From Streptomyces bungoensis (GTDB lineage Bacteria > Actinomycetota > Actinomycetes > Streptomycetales > Streptomycetaceae), in the NCBI RefSeq assembly GCF_001514215.1, contig NZ_KQ948853.1:157167-221166 (forward strand): DNA of 64,000 nucleotides. The letters are read 5' to 3'. The notes beneath the pieces are model-generated. The model worked only from the letters and a program-made list of their open reading frames with translations. It ran no database searches and had not been told where the DNA came from. Positions 15,439 to 24,996 of the stretch are shown piece after piece. Numbering within the stretch: the stretch's first letter is position 1; each line of letters opens with the position of its first letter. The position numbers and the translations under genes are program-made.

Positions 15439-16158
15439 ATGAGCAAGCGTGCAGTCCTGGAGGTGATCGCGCTCGACGTCGAGGACGCGGTCGCCGCCCA
15501 GGCCGGGGGCGCGGACCGACTCGAGCTGGTCACCGACATGGCGGCCGACGGGCTGACCCCGCCGGCCGCCACCGTCGCCGGGATCCGGGCCGCCGTCGAC
15601 ATCGACCTGCGCGTGATGCTGCGGCTGGCGGACGGGTTCGCGGCGGGTGACGTGGACCGGCTGGTGCGGGTGGCGCACGAGATGCGGGACGCGGGGGCCG
15701 ACCAGTTCGTGTTCGGGTTCCTCGACCCGTTCGGCGGGGTGGACCTGGCCGCGGTGGAGCGGGTGGTGGCCGCACTGGACGGCTGCCCCTGGACGTTCCA
15801 CCGCGCGATCGACCGCGCCGCCGACCGCGACGCCCTGCGGGGGCGACTCGCCGGTCTGCCCGGCCTGGACACCTACCTGACGGCGGGCGCGGCCGCGGGT
15901 GTCGACGCGGGCCTGTCCACGCTGGCCGCGGAGGCGCGGAGGGGCGGGCAGCCCGGGTACGGGCAGCAGATCCTGGTGGGCGGCGGGCTGCGCCTCGACC
16001 ACGTGCCGCGGCTGCTGGCCGACGGCCTCGAAGCGTTCCACATCGGCGGGGCGGCCCGTCCCGGCGGGTGGCGGGGCCCCGTCTCGGCGGCGGAGGTCGC
16101 GCGCTGGCGGACCGTGCTCGACGGGGACGCCGTGCGGCCCGAGCTGAGCCCCGTCTAG
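15439..16158 (+). CDS. cutC: CutC family protein
   Basis: 239 residues. It matches the CutC TIM-barrel: LEVIALDVEDAVAAQAGGADRLELV at the first strand, RVMLR after the second, the H-R-A-I-D motif (FHRAIDRA) in the middle, then YLTAG and ILVGGGL towards the C-terminal phosphate-binding end, closing with FHIGGAAR. CutC was named for copper homeostasis in E. coli, but the biochemical role is not settled. The gene faces the convergent helicase gene, with only 45 bases between their stop codons. Confidence 0.85.
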   Translation: MSKRAVLEVIALDVEDAVAAQAGGADRLELVTDMAADGLTPPAATVAGIRAAVDIDLRVMLRLADGFAAGDVDRLVRVAHEMRDAGADQFVFGFLDPFGGVDLAAVERVVAALDGCPWTFHRAIDRAADRDALRGRLAGLPGLDTYLTAGAAAGVDAGLSTLAAEARRGGQPGYGQQILVGGGLRLDHVPRLLADGLEAFHIGGAARPGGWRGPVSAAEVARWRTVLDGDAVRPELSPV

Positions 16159-16203
16159 GCCGTTCCGCGGTCTGGTCCCCTCGACCGGGAACGGCACAGC
16201 GCC

Positions 16204-18279
16204 CTACTCCGCGAGCTGGGCCGGCAGCGGTCCCGCGTGCGCGACGACCAGGCCCGACACCGCTCGGGTCAGGGCCACGTACAGCCGGCGCAGGCCCGTC
16301 CGCTCGTCGGGCTCGCCGTCCACCACGGCCCGCGGCTCGTCCAGGACGACGTAGTCGTACTCCAGGCCCTTGGCGAGGGAGGCGGGGACGAGGGTGAGGC
16401 GGGTCTCGCGGGTCGTCTCCTCACCCGGCGCGAGATACGTGATCCCGGCCGCCGCCAGTGCCTCGGCGAGTACGGGGACGCGGGCGTCGGCGGCGATCAG
16501 ACCGGTCGAGCCCTCGTTGCGCAGCAACTCGGCGCAGGCGGCCACGACGTCCTCCGGCGCGGTGACGGGACGGACCTCGAAGAAGCCCGGGTTCTCGCGG
16601 ACGGACGCGACCGGCGTCAGGCCGGGCGCGATGTGGGGCAGGAGCCGGGAGGCGTACGTGATGACGTCCGTCGGGACACGGAAGCCCGCCGTCAGCTCCT
16701 CGATGACCCCCTCCGGTTTGCCCAGGTGGGCCAGCGCCTCGTCCCAGCTCCGGGTCGCCCACGGCGTGGTGCCCTGCGCCAGGTCGCCCAGCACCGTGGC
16801 GCTGCCGGTGGTGCAGCGGCGTCCCACGGCCCGGTACTGCATCGGCGACAGGTCCTGCGCCTCGTCCAGGACCACGTGCCCGAGCGAGTGCGTGCGCTGG
16901 ACCAGGTCGGTGGCCTCGTCGATCAGCACCGCGTCCGCCGCCGACCACTTCGCCGTCTTCACGCTCCGCGCCGGCTTCGCCCACAGGATCGTCTTCTGCT
17001 CGTCCTCGTCGAGGATCCCCGCCGCGTGCTCCGCGAGGAAGTCCGCGTCGCCGAGCAGCCGCAGCACCAGCTTCGCCGGGTCGACGGCCGGCCAGATCTC
17101 CTTCACCGCGGCCTTCACCGCGCTGTTGCGGGCGACCGCGTCCTGCACCCGGTCGTCGGGGGCCTCTCCGGAGCGCTCCATCTGCACCAGCACCGCGTGC
17201 GCGATGCGCTGCGGCAGGGCCTCGCGGGCGGCGCCGTAGCGGATGTCCCGCTCCAGCAACTGCCGTACCAGCTCCTCCAGTTCGTACGCCGGCACCCGCC
17301 AGCGCCGCGAGCCGCGCACGACGACGACGGGCTCGGTGGGCATGGTCACGTGCGAGTACAGGGCCCGGCGCAGCACCTCGGCCATCCGGGCGTCGCCCTT
17401 GACGACCGCTGCGGCCGCGTCGTCCGTGCCGCGCACCTCCAGGTGGGCGACCAGGTCGTCCACGGTCGCCTGCTGCACGGTCAGCTCGCCGAGGGCGGGC
17501 AGGACCTGCTCGATGTAGTGCAGGAAGGACTTGTTCGGTCCGATGACGAGCGTGCCGGTGCGGGCGAGGCGCTCGCGGTGGGCGTACAGGAGGTAGGCCA
17601 CCCGGTGCAGGCCCACGGCGGTCTTCCCGGTGCCCGGGCCGCCCTGCACGCACACCGTGCCGGACAGGCCGGACCGGACGATCTCGTCCTGCTCGGGCTG
17701 GATGGTCGCGACGATGTCGCGCATCGGTCCGACGCGCGGCCGTTCGATCTCCTGCTGGAGCAGCTTGCTGGTGGTGGCGGCCTCGGCCGGGTCGGACAGG
17801 TGCTCGTCCTCGTAGGCGGTCAGGTCGCCGCCGGTGTAGCCGAAGCGGCGGCGCAGCCCGATGTCCATGGGGTCCTTCTTGGACGCCCGGTAGAACGGCT
17901 GCGACACCGGGGCGCGCCAGTCGATGACCATGGGGTCGCCGCCGGCGTCGTGCACGTGCCGCCGCCCGATGTAGAAGCGCTCGCCCTCCGCGCCCTCCGC
18001 CTGCTCGGCGCCGGGTGCGTGCAGGAAGTCGAGCCGGCCGAAGAACAGCGGGGTGTCGCTGAGGTCGGCCAGCGCCTTGATGCGCTCGTCGATCTGGTGG
18101 GCCAGCACCGCGGCGTTGACCCAGTTCGCGGTGACGTCGGTGATGTCCAGCGACTCGACGTCCTCGCGCATGGCGCGCAGCGCGGCCCGGGAGGAGGCGA
18201 GGTGGGAGCGCTCGCGGGCGAGGGGGTCCTCGAGCCGGTCGTGGGGATCGGCGAGCCGGTCGTGGGCGGGCGTGGACAA
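16204..18279 (-). CDS. HelD-like UvrD/Rep-type ATPase (RNA polymerase-associated)
   Basis: 691 residues from a TTG at 18279 (GAGGCA upstream). An N-terminal coiled-coil (ERSHLASSRAALRAM) and the FFGRLDF and YIGRRHV segments precede the first motor half, whose Walker A is GGPGTGKTAVGLHR (~residue 215). Walker B is HVVLDEAQDLSPMQYR, followed by GDLAQGT and a second RecA half with LVPASLAKGLEYDYVVLDE and RLYVALTRA. This layout, with long N-terminal coils and no DNA-helicase 2B domain, matches actinobacterial HelD, which removes RNA polymerase from stalled complexes. The start differs from the rifamycin-resistance protein HelR, and I see no rifamycin-associated element upstream. Confidence 0.8.
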   Translation of the reverse strand: MSTPAHDRLADPHDRLEDPLARERSHLASSRAALRAMREDVESLDITDVTANWVNAAVLAHQIDERIKALADLSDTPLFFGRLDFLHAPGAEQAEGAEGERFYIGRRHVHDAGGDPMVIDWRAPVSQPFYRASKKDPMDIGLRRRFGYTGGDLTAYEDEHLSDPAEAATTSKLLQQEIERPRVGPMRDIVATIQPEQDEIVRSGLSGTVCVQGGPGTGKTAVGLHRVAYLLYAHRERLARTGTLVIGPNKSFLHYIEQVLPALGELTVQQATVDDLVAHLEVRGTDDAAAAVVKGDARMAEVLRRALYSHVTMPTEPVVVVRGSRRWRVPAYELEELVRQLLERDIRYGAAREALPQRIAHAVLVQMERSGEAPDDRVQDAVARNSAVKAAVKEIWPAVDPAKLVLRLLGDADFLAEHAAGILDEDEQKTILWAKPARSVKTAKWSAADAVLIDEATDLVQRTHSLGHVVLDEAQDLSPMQYRAVGRRCTTGSATVLGDLAQGTTPWATRSWDEALAHLGKPEGVIEELTAGFRVPTDVITYASRLLPHIAPGLTPVASVRENPGFFEVRPVTAPEDVVAACAELLRNEGSTGLIAADARVPVLAEALAAAGITYLAPGEETTRETRLTLVPASLAKGLEYDYVVLDEPRAVVDGEPDERTGLRRLYVALTRAVSGLVVAHAGPLPAQLAE

Positions 18280-18565
18280 GGGGGTGCCTCCGGATCTGCT
18301 CTTCCAGGACTGGGGCCGACCGGTTTCCGTCCGGGCGGTGGCACTCCGTGAGGGAGGCGGGCAAGAGCGGAGATTTTAAGGGCAACGGGCGGGACGGGGC
18401 CAATGAATTTCCGCCGTCCGTGCACACCCTCTCGCGGGCCGTCCCCTGGGGGACGCGGACATCCCGCGGTAAGGGACGTGTCCACCCGCGGGCCTACCCG
18501 GACGGCCCGCGGATTGGACCCTTGGGCCGATTCCGCAACCGTGCCCGGAGTTCCACCATGGAGGC

Positions 18566-18748
18566 ATGAGCGCAGCAACCATCCATCCCGCCTCCGTCCG
18601 GCCTCCGACCGGTGCCACGGCCGTGGACGGCCCCCACCACCACCTCCTGGGCAACGTCCTGCGTGCGGTCAAGGTGTTCGTGGAGGCCCTGTTCGACGTG
18701 GTGATCCTCGGCGAGTACGGCGAGCAGGCGGGCATACGCCGCGGGTAG
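18566..18748 (+). CDS. Small conserved-looking hypothetical protein
   Basis: 60 residues from the ATG at 18566. The C-terminal half, NVLRAVKVFVEALFDVVILGEYGEQAGI, is an amphipathic helix with a defined end, which reads as genuine coding sequence, and codon usage fits. No function is known. It lies in the gap between the divergently transcribed HelD gene and the convergent XPB helicase gene, with its stop 27 bases from the XPB stop. Confidence 0.6.
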   Translation: MSAATIHPASVRPPTGATAVDGPHHHLLGNVLRAVKVFVEALFDVVILGEYGEQAGIRRG

Positions 18749-18774
18749 CGGCCCGCCCGCCCCCGCCCGGTCGC

Positions 18775-20418
18775 TCAGCCGTCGGCGAGGATCTCGTCCG
18801 CGTCCATGATCCGGTAGGCGTAGCCCTGCTCGGCCAGGAAGCGCTGGCGGTGGGCGGCGAAGTCCTGGTCGAGGGTGTCGCGGGCGACGACGGAGTAGAA
18901 GTGCGCCTGGTGGCCGTCCGCCTTGGGGCGCAGCACCCGGCCGAGGCGCTGGGCCTCCTCCTGCCGGGAGCCGAAGGTGCCGGACACCTGGATCGCGACC
19001 GTCGCCTCGGGCAGGTCGATGGAGAAGTTGGCGACCTTCGACACCACCAGCACGCTGATCTCGCCCTCCCGGAACGCGTCGAAGAGCTTCTCGCGCTGCG
19101 CGTTGGACGTCTCGCCCTTGATCACCGGGGCGTTCAGGTGCTCGCCCAGCTCGTCGAGCTGGTCGATGTACTGGCCGATGACGAGGATCTGCTGCCCCGC
19201 GAACCGGCGCACGAGCGCCTCCGTCACCTTCCGCTTGGTCGCGGTCGTCGCGCAGAAGCGGTACTTCTCCTCGGTCTCGGCGGTGGCGTACGCCAGCCGC
19301 TCGGAGTCGGTGAGGTTGACCCGGACCTCGACGCAGTCGGCGGGCGCGATGTAACCCTGCGCCTCGATCTCCTTCCAGGGCGCGTCGAACCGCTTGGGCC
19401 CGATGAGGGAGAACACGTCCGACTCGCGGCCGTCCTCGCGCACCAGCGTGGCCGTGAGGCCCAGCCGGCGCCGCGCCTGCAGGTCGGCGGTGAACTTGAA
19501 GACGGGAGCGGGCAGCAGATGCACCTCGTCGTACAGGATCAGCCCCCAGTCCCGGGAGTCGAACAGCTCCAGGTGCGGGTAGACGCCCTTCCGCCGGGTC
19601 GTCAGCACCTGGTAGGTGGCGATCGTGACCGGGCGGATCTCCTTCCTCGTCCCGCTGTACTCGCCGATCTCGTCCTCGGTCAGCGAGGTCCGCTTCACCA
19701 GCTCGTGCTTCCACTGACGGGCCGAGACGGTGTTGGTGACGAGGATGAGCGTGGTGGACTTCGCCTGCGCCATGGACCCGGCGCCGACCAGCGTCTTCCC
19801 CGCACCGCAGGGCAGCACGACGACACCGCTGCCGCCGTGCCAGAAGTTCTCCACGGCCTGCTTCTGGTACGGCCTGAGCGCCCAGCCGTCCTCGACCAGC
19901 TCGATCGGGTGCGCCTCACCGTCGACGTACCCGGCGAGGTCCTCGGCCGGCCAGCCCAGCTTCAGCAGCGTCTGCTTGATCTGCCCGCGCTCGGAGGGGT
20001 GCACGGCCACGGTGTCCGGGTCGATCCGGGCGCCGACCAGCGGGGCGATCCGCCTGGACTTCAGCACCTCCTCCAGCACCGGCCGGTCGGTGGTGGTCAG
20101 CACCAGCCCGTGCGCGGGGTGCTTGGAGAGGGTGAGGCGGCCGTAGCGGTCCATCGTCTCGGCGATGTCCACGAGCAGCGCGTGCGGCACGGGGTAGCGG
20201 CTGTACTGCACCAGCGCGTCGACGACCTGCTCGGCGTCGTGCCCCGCCGCGCGCGCGTTCCACAGGCCGAGCGGGGTGACCCGGTAGGTGTGGATGTGCT
20301 CGGGGGCCCGCTCCAGCTCGGCGAAGGGCGCGATGGCCCGACGGCAGTCGTCGGCCCGCTCGTGGTCGACTTCCAGCAGCAGCGTCTTGTCGGACTGGAC
20401 GATCAGCGGACCATTCAC
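18775..20418 (-). CDS. XPB-type DNA repair helicase
   Basis: 547 residues from the GTG at 20418; the longer frame to 20439 adds seven unlikely residues. A superfamily 2 helicase with an N-terminal damage-recognition-like domain (residues ~1-170), the Q-like motif LRPYQKQAVENFW, Walker A LPCGAGKT, DEAH-box variant DEVH (LILYDEVHLLPA), the SAT motif GLTATLVREDGRESD with the RED element of XPB proteins, and the C-terminal motor (VLVVSKVANFSIDLPEA, Q-E-E-A-Q-R-L-G-R-V-L-R motif VI). Length and motifs fit bacterial XPB, which unwinds 3' to 5' DNA. It is next to its usual partner at 20515, same strand. Confidence 0.92.
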   Translation of the reverse strand: MNGPLIVQSDKTLLLEVDHERADDCRRAIAPFAELERAPEHIHTYRVTPLGLWNARAAGHDAEQVVDALVQYSRYPVPHALLVDIAETMDRYGRLTLSKHPAHGLVLTTTDRPVLEEVLKSRRIAPLVGARIDPDTVAVHPSERGQIKQTLLKLGWPAEDLAGYVDGEAHPIELVEDGWALRPYQKQAVENFWHGGSGVVVLPCGAGKTLVGAGSMAQAKSTTLILVTNTVSARQWKHELVKRTSLTEDEIGEYSGTRKEIRPVTIATYQVLTTRRKGVYPHLELFDSRDWGLILYDEVHLLPAPVFKFTADLQARRRLGLTATLVREDGRESDVFSLIGPKRFDAPWKEIEAQGYIAPADCVEVRVNLTDSERLAYATAETEEKYRFCATTATKRKVTEALVRRFAGQQILVIGQYIDQLDELGEHLNAPVIKGETSNAQREKLFDAFREGEISVLVVSKVANFSIDLPEATVAIQVSGTFGSRQEEAQRLGRVLRPKADGHQAHFYSVVARDTLDQDFAAHRQRFLAEQGYAYRIMDADEILADG

Positions 20419-20514
20419 GCGCGGCACACCCTTCCTCAACGGCCCCCAACGGCCAAACGTCCAGTGTGCCTCATTCGCCGGCGTTCCCCCGGGCCGGCGG
20501 CCGGACGATCACCG

Positions 20515-23058
20515 TCAGTCCTCCGCGAGCTCGGCGACGCCCGTGATCCGGTGCAGCGGGTACGTCCGCACCTCGTCGGCCGTGTGGTCGTACGCCGTCA
20601 CGAAGCCGCCCTCGACCCGGATCGGGGCGATGACGCGCTGGCTCGCGCTGCCCTCGGCGTTGACGTACCCGATCCACAGCGACTCACCGGTCAGGACGGC
20701 GGCCTGCACGGTGGCCAGGGTCTCGGCGGAGCCGGTGCGCGGCAGTTCCCCGCCGGCCGGCGGGGTGCCCGAGGACTTGCGCGGGGCGGTGGCGGCCAGG
20801 TCACCTGCCCGGATCGCCCGGATCGCGGCCGTGAGGAGGGTGGCGTCGGGCGGCGGCGGCCCCTCGGGCACCGGCTCCGGGGCGGTGCGCGGCGGGGTGC
20901 GGTGGGCGTGGGCGCGACTGACGAGCACGTCGCCCTCGGCCGACTCGGCGGCGGGCGCGTAGCCCATCGCGCGCAGCCCCTCCAGCAGCGTGGCCGGGTC
21001 GGACTGGGTGGCCAGCACGGTCGGGGCCAGCCGGCGCAGCCGCAGGGCGGCCGCCCGCTTGTCGGCGAGGATCTCGTTCAGCAGGGCGTCGTCGTCGCAG
21101 CGCACGTACGCCGAGGCCGCGCCGACCCGCAGGTGCCCGTGCCTGCGGGCCACGTCGTCGATCAGGTACGCCAGCGGCTGCGGGACCGGGGTACGGGAGT
21201 GCTCGGCGAGGAAGGCGTGCAGGTCGGCGGCGGTCCGGCCGGCGTCCAGGGCGCGGCGCACCGAGCCCGGCGTGAAGCGGTAGACGGTCGCCCCGCCCTT
21301 GGACTCGACGTCCGCGAGGACGCCGAGGACGTCGGCGAGCGGACGCCGCAGCGGCCCGGGGGCCACCGCCGTCAGGTCGGCCTGCAGCAGCACGTGGTCC
21401 AGCGGTTCGGGCAGCAGCGGCGCCAGCAGCCGGGCGGCGGCGGCCGTGGCGACGGCCTGCTCGGCGGGGGACAGGGGCCCGGCGGGAGCGGCCGGGCGGT
21501 GGTGGTGGTGCACGGGAAGCTTGTCACCCGGGCCGGACGGCTCGGCGCCGTCCGCCGCGGCCGTCACCGCGGGGCTCACGCCCAGGAGCGCGCGTCCGTG
21601 CGCGGACAGCGCGCCGCGCCCGGTGACGCCCAGCAGTTCCGCCTCGGACAGGGTCCAGCGGGCGAGCCGGGTCCGCAGGTCGTCCTCGCCCTCCCGCCGG
21701 GGACCGCGCAGCGGCCGCTCCCAGCCCAGCCGGGCCAGCACCGACTCGGCCGCCGGGGCGGCACCCGCCGGGAGCCCGGCCAGCAGGGTCAGCACCCGGT
21801 GCCGCACCTCGGGCGCGGCGGACCGGTCCAGCCCGGGCCCGAGGGCCGACAGCGTGCGGTCCTTCGCGTCCCGCCCGCCGATCACCCCCGGCGTCCGGGT
21901 CGCGGCGAGCCACGCCTGCGCCAGCCGCCCCCAGCGCTCGGCGGGGGGCTGCTCCAGCCACTCGTCGTAGGCGGGCGTGGCCGCGTACCGCTCGTCGGCC
22001 TCGCCGTCGGAGGCCAGCAGACCGGCCGCGTACGCCAGCTCCACCCAGAACGCGGCGACCGGCTCGGACACGTCCAGCGCGACGGCGGTCCGCTTGAGGT
22101 CCCGCACGCTGAGCCCGCCGGCCCGCAGCACGGCGGGACCGCCCTCGTCCCAGTCCTTCAGCAGCTCCTCCACCGTGGCCAGCGCGGTGTACGCCTGCCC
22201 GGCGGCCGTCGCGTCCACCACCTGGGGACTGTGCGCGGCGGCCGGCTCGACGGCGGGCGGCAGCGGCTCGGGCGCCCGGTGCGCGCGGCCCTCGCGCAGG
22301 TGCAGGGCCACCTCGCGGGGCAGCACGACCGTGCCGGGCGCGGTCGGCAGCAGCAGGCCGCGGTCGAGCAGCCAGCGCAGATGGGCGGCCGGATCGGGGG
22401 TGACCTGCCCGTACGGCGGACCCCACACCAGCCGGGAGAGCACCTCCAGGGAGGCCTCCGGAGCCCCGGCGAGCAGTTTGCCCATCTTCCTGCGGTCGGT
22501 GAACAGGGCGGTCAGCGCGCCCACGGCGGAGACCGAGTCGTGCGTCGAGGGCAGCCCGGCCGCGGTGACGATCTCCTGGATCCGCCCCGGGGACATGCCC
22601 GAGGTGGCCTCCTGCACGGTCGGGCCGAGACCGGTCGGGGAGGGGTGCTGCGCGGAGGGCGCCAGCAGCTCCCGGGCCGTGCGCACCAGTCGCAGCCGGT
22701 CGTCGTCGCCCCACGCCAGGGCCTGCTCGCGCAGGGTGGCGACGGCGCGCGGCAGCGCGGCGGCCACGGTCTCGTCCCCGGCGTCCCCCGCCATCAGACC
22801 GAGCAGCGTCCCGTACGACGCCGGGTCCGGGGCCACGGCCAGCGCCTCCGCGGTCTGCAGGGCGAACCGGTCCAGCCGCTCGACCGCGCGCAGCACCGAG
22901 GCGCGGGTGCCGGCGCGGGTGGCCAGCTGGGTCAGGTCGGTGGGGACGGGGGTGATGAGGTCGGGTCGGCTGCGCAGGAGCGCGGCCAGCGAGGCGTCGT
23001 CCCTGGCGCGGAGTGCTTCCGCGAGGGACCGGGGGGCTGCGGGGGCCTCGGGGCTCAT
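20515..23058 (-). CDS. Helicase-associated / XPB partner protein with WYL-like C-terminus
   Basis: 847 residues from the ATG at 23058. A large, mostly helical protein with repeated winged-helix-like segments (SLAEALRARDDASLAALLRSRPDL at the N-terminus, several LLARWTLSEAELLG-like segments) and no Walker motifs. The C-terminal ~70 residues (AVLTGESLWIGYVNAEGSASQRVIAPI ... DEVRTYPLHRITGV) have the shape of a WYL-type ligand-binding domain. In mycobacteria and Streptomyces this gene sits next to XPB and is annotated as a helicase-associated protein; the link to XPB function is by context. Its stop is 96 bases upstream of the XPB start. Confidence 0.8.
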   Translation of the reverse strand: MSPEAPAAPRSLAEALRARDDASLAALLRSRPDLITPVPTDLTQLATRAGTRASVLRAVERLDRFALQTAEALAVAPDPASYGTLLGLMAGDAGDETVAAALPRAVATLREQALAWGDDDRLRLVRTARELLAPSAQHPSPTGLGPTVQEATSGMSPGRIQEIVTAAGLPSTHDSVSAVGALTALFTDRRKMGKLLAGAPEASLEVLSRLVWGPPYGQVTPDPAAHLRWLLDRGLLLPTAPGTVVLPREVALHLREGRAHRAPEPLPPAVEPAAAHSPQVVDATAAGQAYTALATVEELLKDWDEGGPAVLRAGGLSVRDLKRTAVALDVSEPVAAFWVELAYAAGLLASDGEADERYAATPAYDEWLEQPPAERWGRLAQAWLAATRTPGVIGGRDAKDRTLSALGPGLDRSAAPEVRHRVLTLLAGLPAGAAPAAESVLARLGWERPLRGPRREGEDDLRTRLARWTLSEAELLGVTGRGALSAHGRALLGVSPAVTAAADGAEPSGPGDKLPVHHHHRPAAPAGPLSPAEQAVATAAAARLLAPLLPEPLDHVLLQADLTAVAPGPLRRPLADVLGVLADVESKGGATVYRFTPGSVRRALDAGRTAADLHAFLAEHSRTPVPQPLAYLIDDVARRHGHLRVGAASAYVRCDDDALLNEILADKRAAALRLRRLAPTVLATQSDPATLLEGLRAMGYAPAAESAEGDVLVSRAHAHRTPPRTAPEPVPEGPPPPDATLLTAAIRAIRAGDLAATAPRKSSGTPPAGGELPRTGSAETLATVQAAVLTGESLWIGYVNAEGSASQRVIAPIRVEGGFVTAYDHTADEVRTYPLHRITGVAELAED

Positions 23059-23153
23059 CCGACCACGTTAGCGGTTGCCGTCCCCGGCTGACCGGTGCCC
23101 GTCTGCGCTACCTTCCTCACGGGTTGTCCGTGCCGTCGCCCGGAGGGGTTCCG

Positions 23154-24191
23154 TTGGGGATCGAGAGCGACCAGGTCGTCTACGAGTATCTGAGCCGTGT
23201 CGGAGACGTCGCTCAGCAGCGGCAGTTGCCGTCGGCCACGCGTATGCGGCTGGTGTCGGAGCTGCGCAACGAGATCGACCGGTCCCGGGCCAAGGCGCCG
23301 GTGGACAGTCCCGCCGCCGTGCGCCGCATCCTGGACCGGCTGGGCACCCCGTCCGAGGTGGTGGAGGCCGCGGGCGGCCGGCCGGTGGTCCCGCAGCCGC
23401 CGGACACCTCGGTGCCCGGGCAGCGCGAGCCGGAGACGGCGGAGGACCGGCCCAAGGGCCTGCGCAGGGTCGTACCCCGCCCCCGCCCCACCGGGCCGCC
23501 GGTGCCCTCCCCGCGCGACGCGCCGTCCCCGCCGCACCTCGCGTCCGCACAGGAACTCGGCGACGGCGCATCGCAGCCGGACTGGTGGCGGGTGGAGGGC
23601 CCGGCGTTCGGTGGGGCCTTCGACGACTCGGTGCCCGGCTTCGTCGGCGGTGTGGAGATCCCCGACCTGCTCAAACGCCCCCGGAAGGACGGCGAGGACG
23701 ACACCGGCCCGGACGAGGGCAAGGCCCCGGTGGAACAGCCGGCCGCGGCCCCCGCAGGCCGCCGCCTGTTCGGTCGCCGCACGCCCGCGCCCGCGCCGGC
23801 CGCCCCGGCACCGGCGGCCCGTCCGGCCCGCCGCCTTCTGCCCGGCCCCGCCGCCGGCTGGTCCAACCCGCTGCTGCTCCTGGCCGCCGCGGCCCTGGTC
23901 GCCGGGGCCGTGCTCGGGAACTGGTTCGCGCTGCTCCTGGGCTGGCTGATCGCCTACGGCTCCCGGCGCCTGACCCCGGCCGAGACCAAGCTGGCCGTCC
24001 TGGGCGCCCCCGGACTGTCCCTCACGGCAGGCCTGCTCTGGCTGTGGGGCCGCAACACCGGCCGCTGGGGCGCGCCCATCGCCCAGGGCCACATGAACGC
24101 GGCCGTCGCCGAGACCTGGCCCTGGGTGGTCCGGGGCGCGGCGGTGGCCTCGGCCCTGTTCCTGCTGTGGCGCTCCCAGCGCGCGCGCTGA
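23154..24191 (+). CDS. Membrane protein with HAAS-like N-terminal region
   Basis: 345 residues, start taken at the TTG at 23154 with GGAGGGG six bases upstream. Residues 1-80 are a helical region typical of Streptomyces proteins of this type (SDQVVYEYLSRVGDVAQQRQL, RMRLVSELRNEIDRSR, AAVRRILDRLGTPSEVVEAAGG), resembling the DUF1700/HAAS domain. Residues ~80-240 are a Pro/Arg/Glu-rich cytoplasmic linker. The C-terminal third has about four membrane helices (LLLLAAAALVAGAVLGNWFALLLGWLIAYG, LGAPGLSLTAGLLWLWG, GAAVASALFLLW). Probably an integral membrane regulator or scaffold; function unknown. Divergent from the XPB partner gene. Confidence 0.75.
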   Translation: MGIESDQVVYEYLSRVGDVAQQRQLPSATRMRLVSELRNEIDRSRAKAPVDSPAAVRRILDRLGTPSEVVEAAGGRPVVPQPPDTSVPGQREPETAEDRPKGLRRVVPRPRPTGPPVPSPRDAPSPPHLASAQELGDGASQPDWWRVEGPAFGGAFDDSVPGFVGGVEIPDLLKRPRKDGEDDTGPDEGKAPVEQPAAAPAGRRLFGRRTPAPAPAAPAPAARPARRLLPGPAAGWSNPLLLLAAAALVAGAVLGNWFALLLGWLIAYGSRRLTPAETKLAVLGAPGLSLTAGLLWLWGRNTGRWGAPIAQGHMNAAVAETWPWVVRGAAVASALFLLWRSQRAR

Positions 24192-24357
24192 GCCGCGGGG
24201 CGCCCCGCCGCCGTCAGCATCCGCCGACGGCGAGAAGGCCCCTCGGGGGCCGCCCGCACCCGACCCCGAAAGCCGCACGGCCGGCGCGGGTGGGAACCCC
24301 CGGATCCGGCCGAAGGCCGGACGCCCGTCCCATCGGCCCGCACCCGCACCCGGCACA

Positions 24358-24996
24358 ATGACCCCCATGACCTCGGCCTCCGCCCTCACCGTCGGCTTCG
24401 ACCTCGACATGACCCTCATCGACTCCCGCCCCGGCATCCGCGCCTGCTACGTCGCGCTGTCGGAGCGGACGGGGACCCACATCGACGCCGATCTGGCGGT
24501 CACCCGCCTCGGTCCGCCCCTCGCCGAGGAGCTGGTGCACTGGTTCCCGCAGGAGGAGATCGCCGCGATGGCGGACCTCTACCGGGAGATGTACCCCTCG
24601 TACGCGATAGCCGCGACCCCCGCCATGGCCGGTGCGCGGGAGGCCGTCGAGGCGGTGCGGGCGGCGGGCGGCCGGACGATGGTGGTGACGGCGAAGTACG
24701 AGCCGAACGCCAAACTGCACCTGGCCCACCTGGGCATCGAGCCGGACGTGGTCGTCGGCGACCTGTGGGCCGAGCAGAAGGCGCAGGCCCTGCGCGAGCA
24801 CGGCGCGGGCGTGTACGTCGGCGACCACGTCGGCGACGTCCGCGGGGCGCGTGCCGCGGGCACGCTGTCCGTCGCCGTGGCCACCGGCCCGTGCCCCGCG
24901 CACGAGCTGCGGGCCGCCGGAGCGGACGTCGTGCTCGACGACCTCTCCGCGTTCCCGGGCTGGCTGGACGGCTACCGGCCGGCGTCCCGCGCCTGA
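24358..24996 (+). CDS. HAD-superfamily phosphatase (phosphoglycolate phosphatase-like)
   Basis: 212 residues; ATGs at 24358 and 24367 are both possible starts. HAD motifs are complete: motif I GFDLDMTLIDSRPGI with nucleophile and acid Asp, motif II TMVVTAKYEPN, motif III Lys in AEQKAQ, and motif IV YVGDHVGDVRGARAAG. A C1 helical cap follows motif I. This is the pattern of Gph-like or small-molecule phosphatases; substrate not determined. Its 3' end overlaps the convergent membrane protein gene by 25 bases. Confidence 0.88.
   Translation: MTPMTSASALTVGFDLDMTLIDSRPGIRACYVALSERTGTHIDADLAVTRLGPPLAEELVHWFPQEEIAAMADLYREMYPSYAIAATPAMAGAREAVEAVRAAGGRTMVVTAKYEPNAKLHLAHLGIEPDVVVGDLWAEQKAQALREHGAGVYVGDHVGDVRGARAAGTLSVAVATGPCPAHELRAAGADVVLDDLSAFPGWLDGYRPASRA

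Noticed and set aside
18403..23091. A 1562-residue plus-strand open frame
   Set aside because: It runs antisense over the XPB helicase and its partner gene; translation is low-complexity Gly/Arg/Val with no domain.
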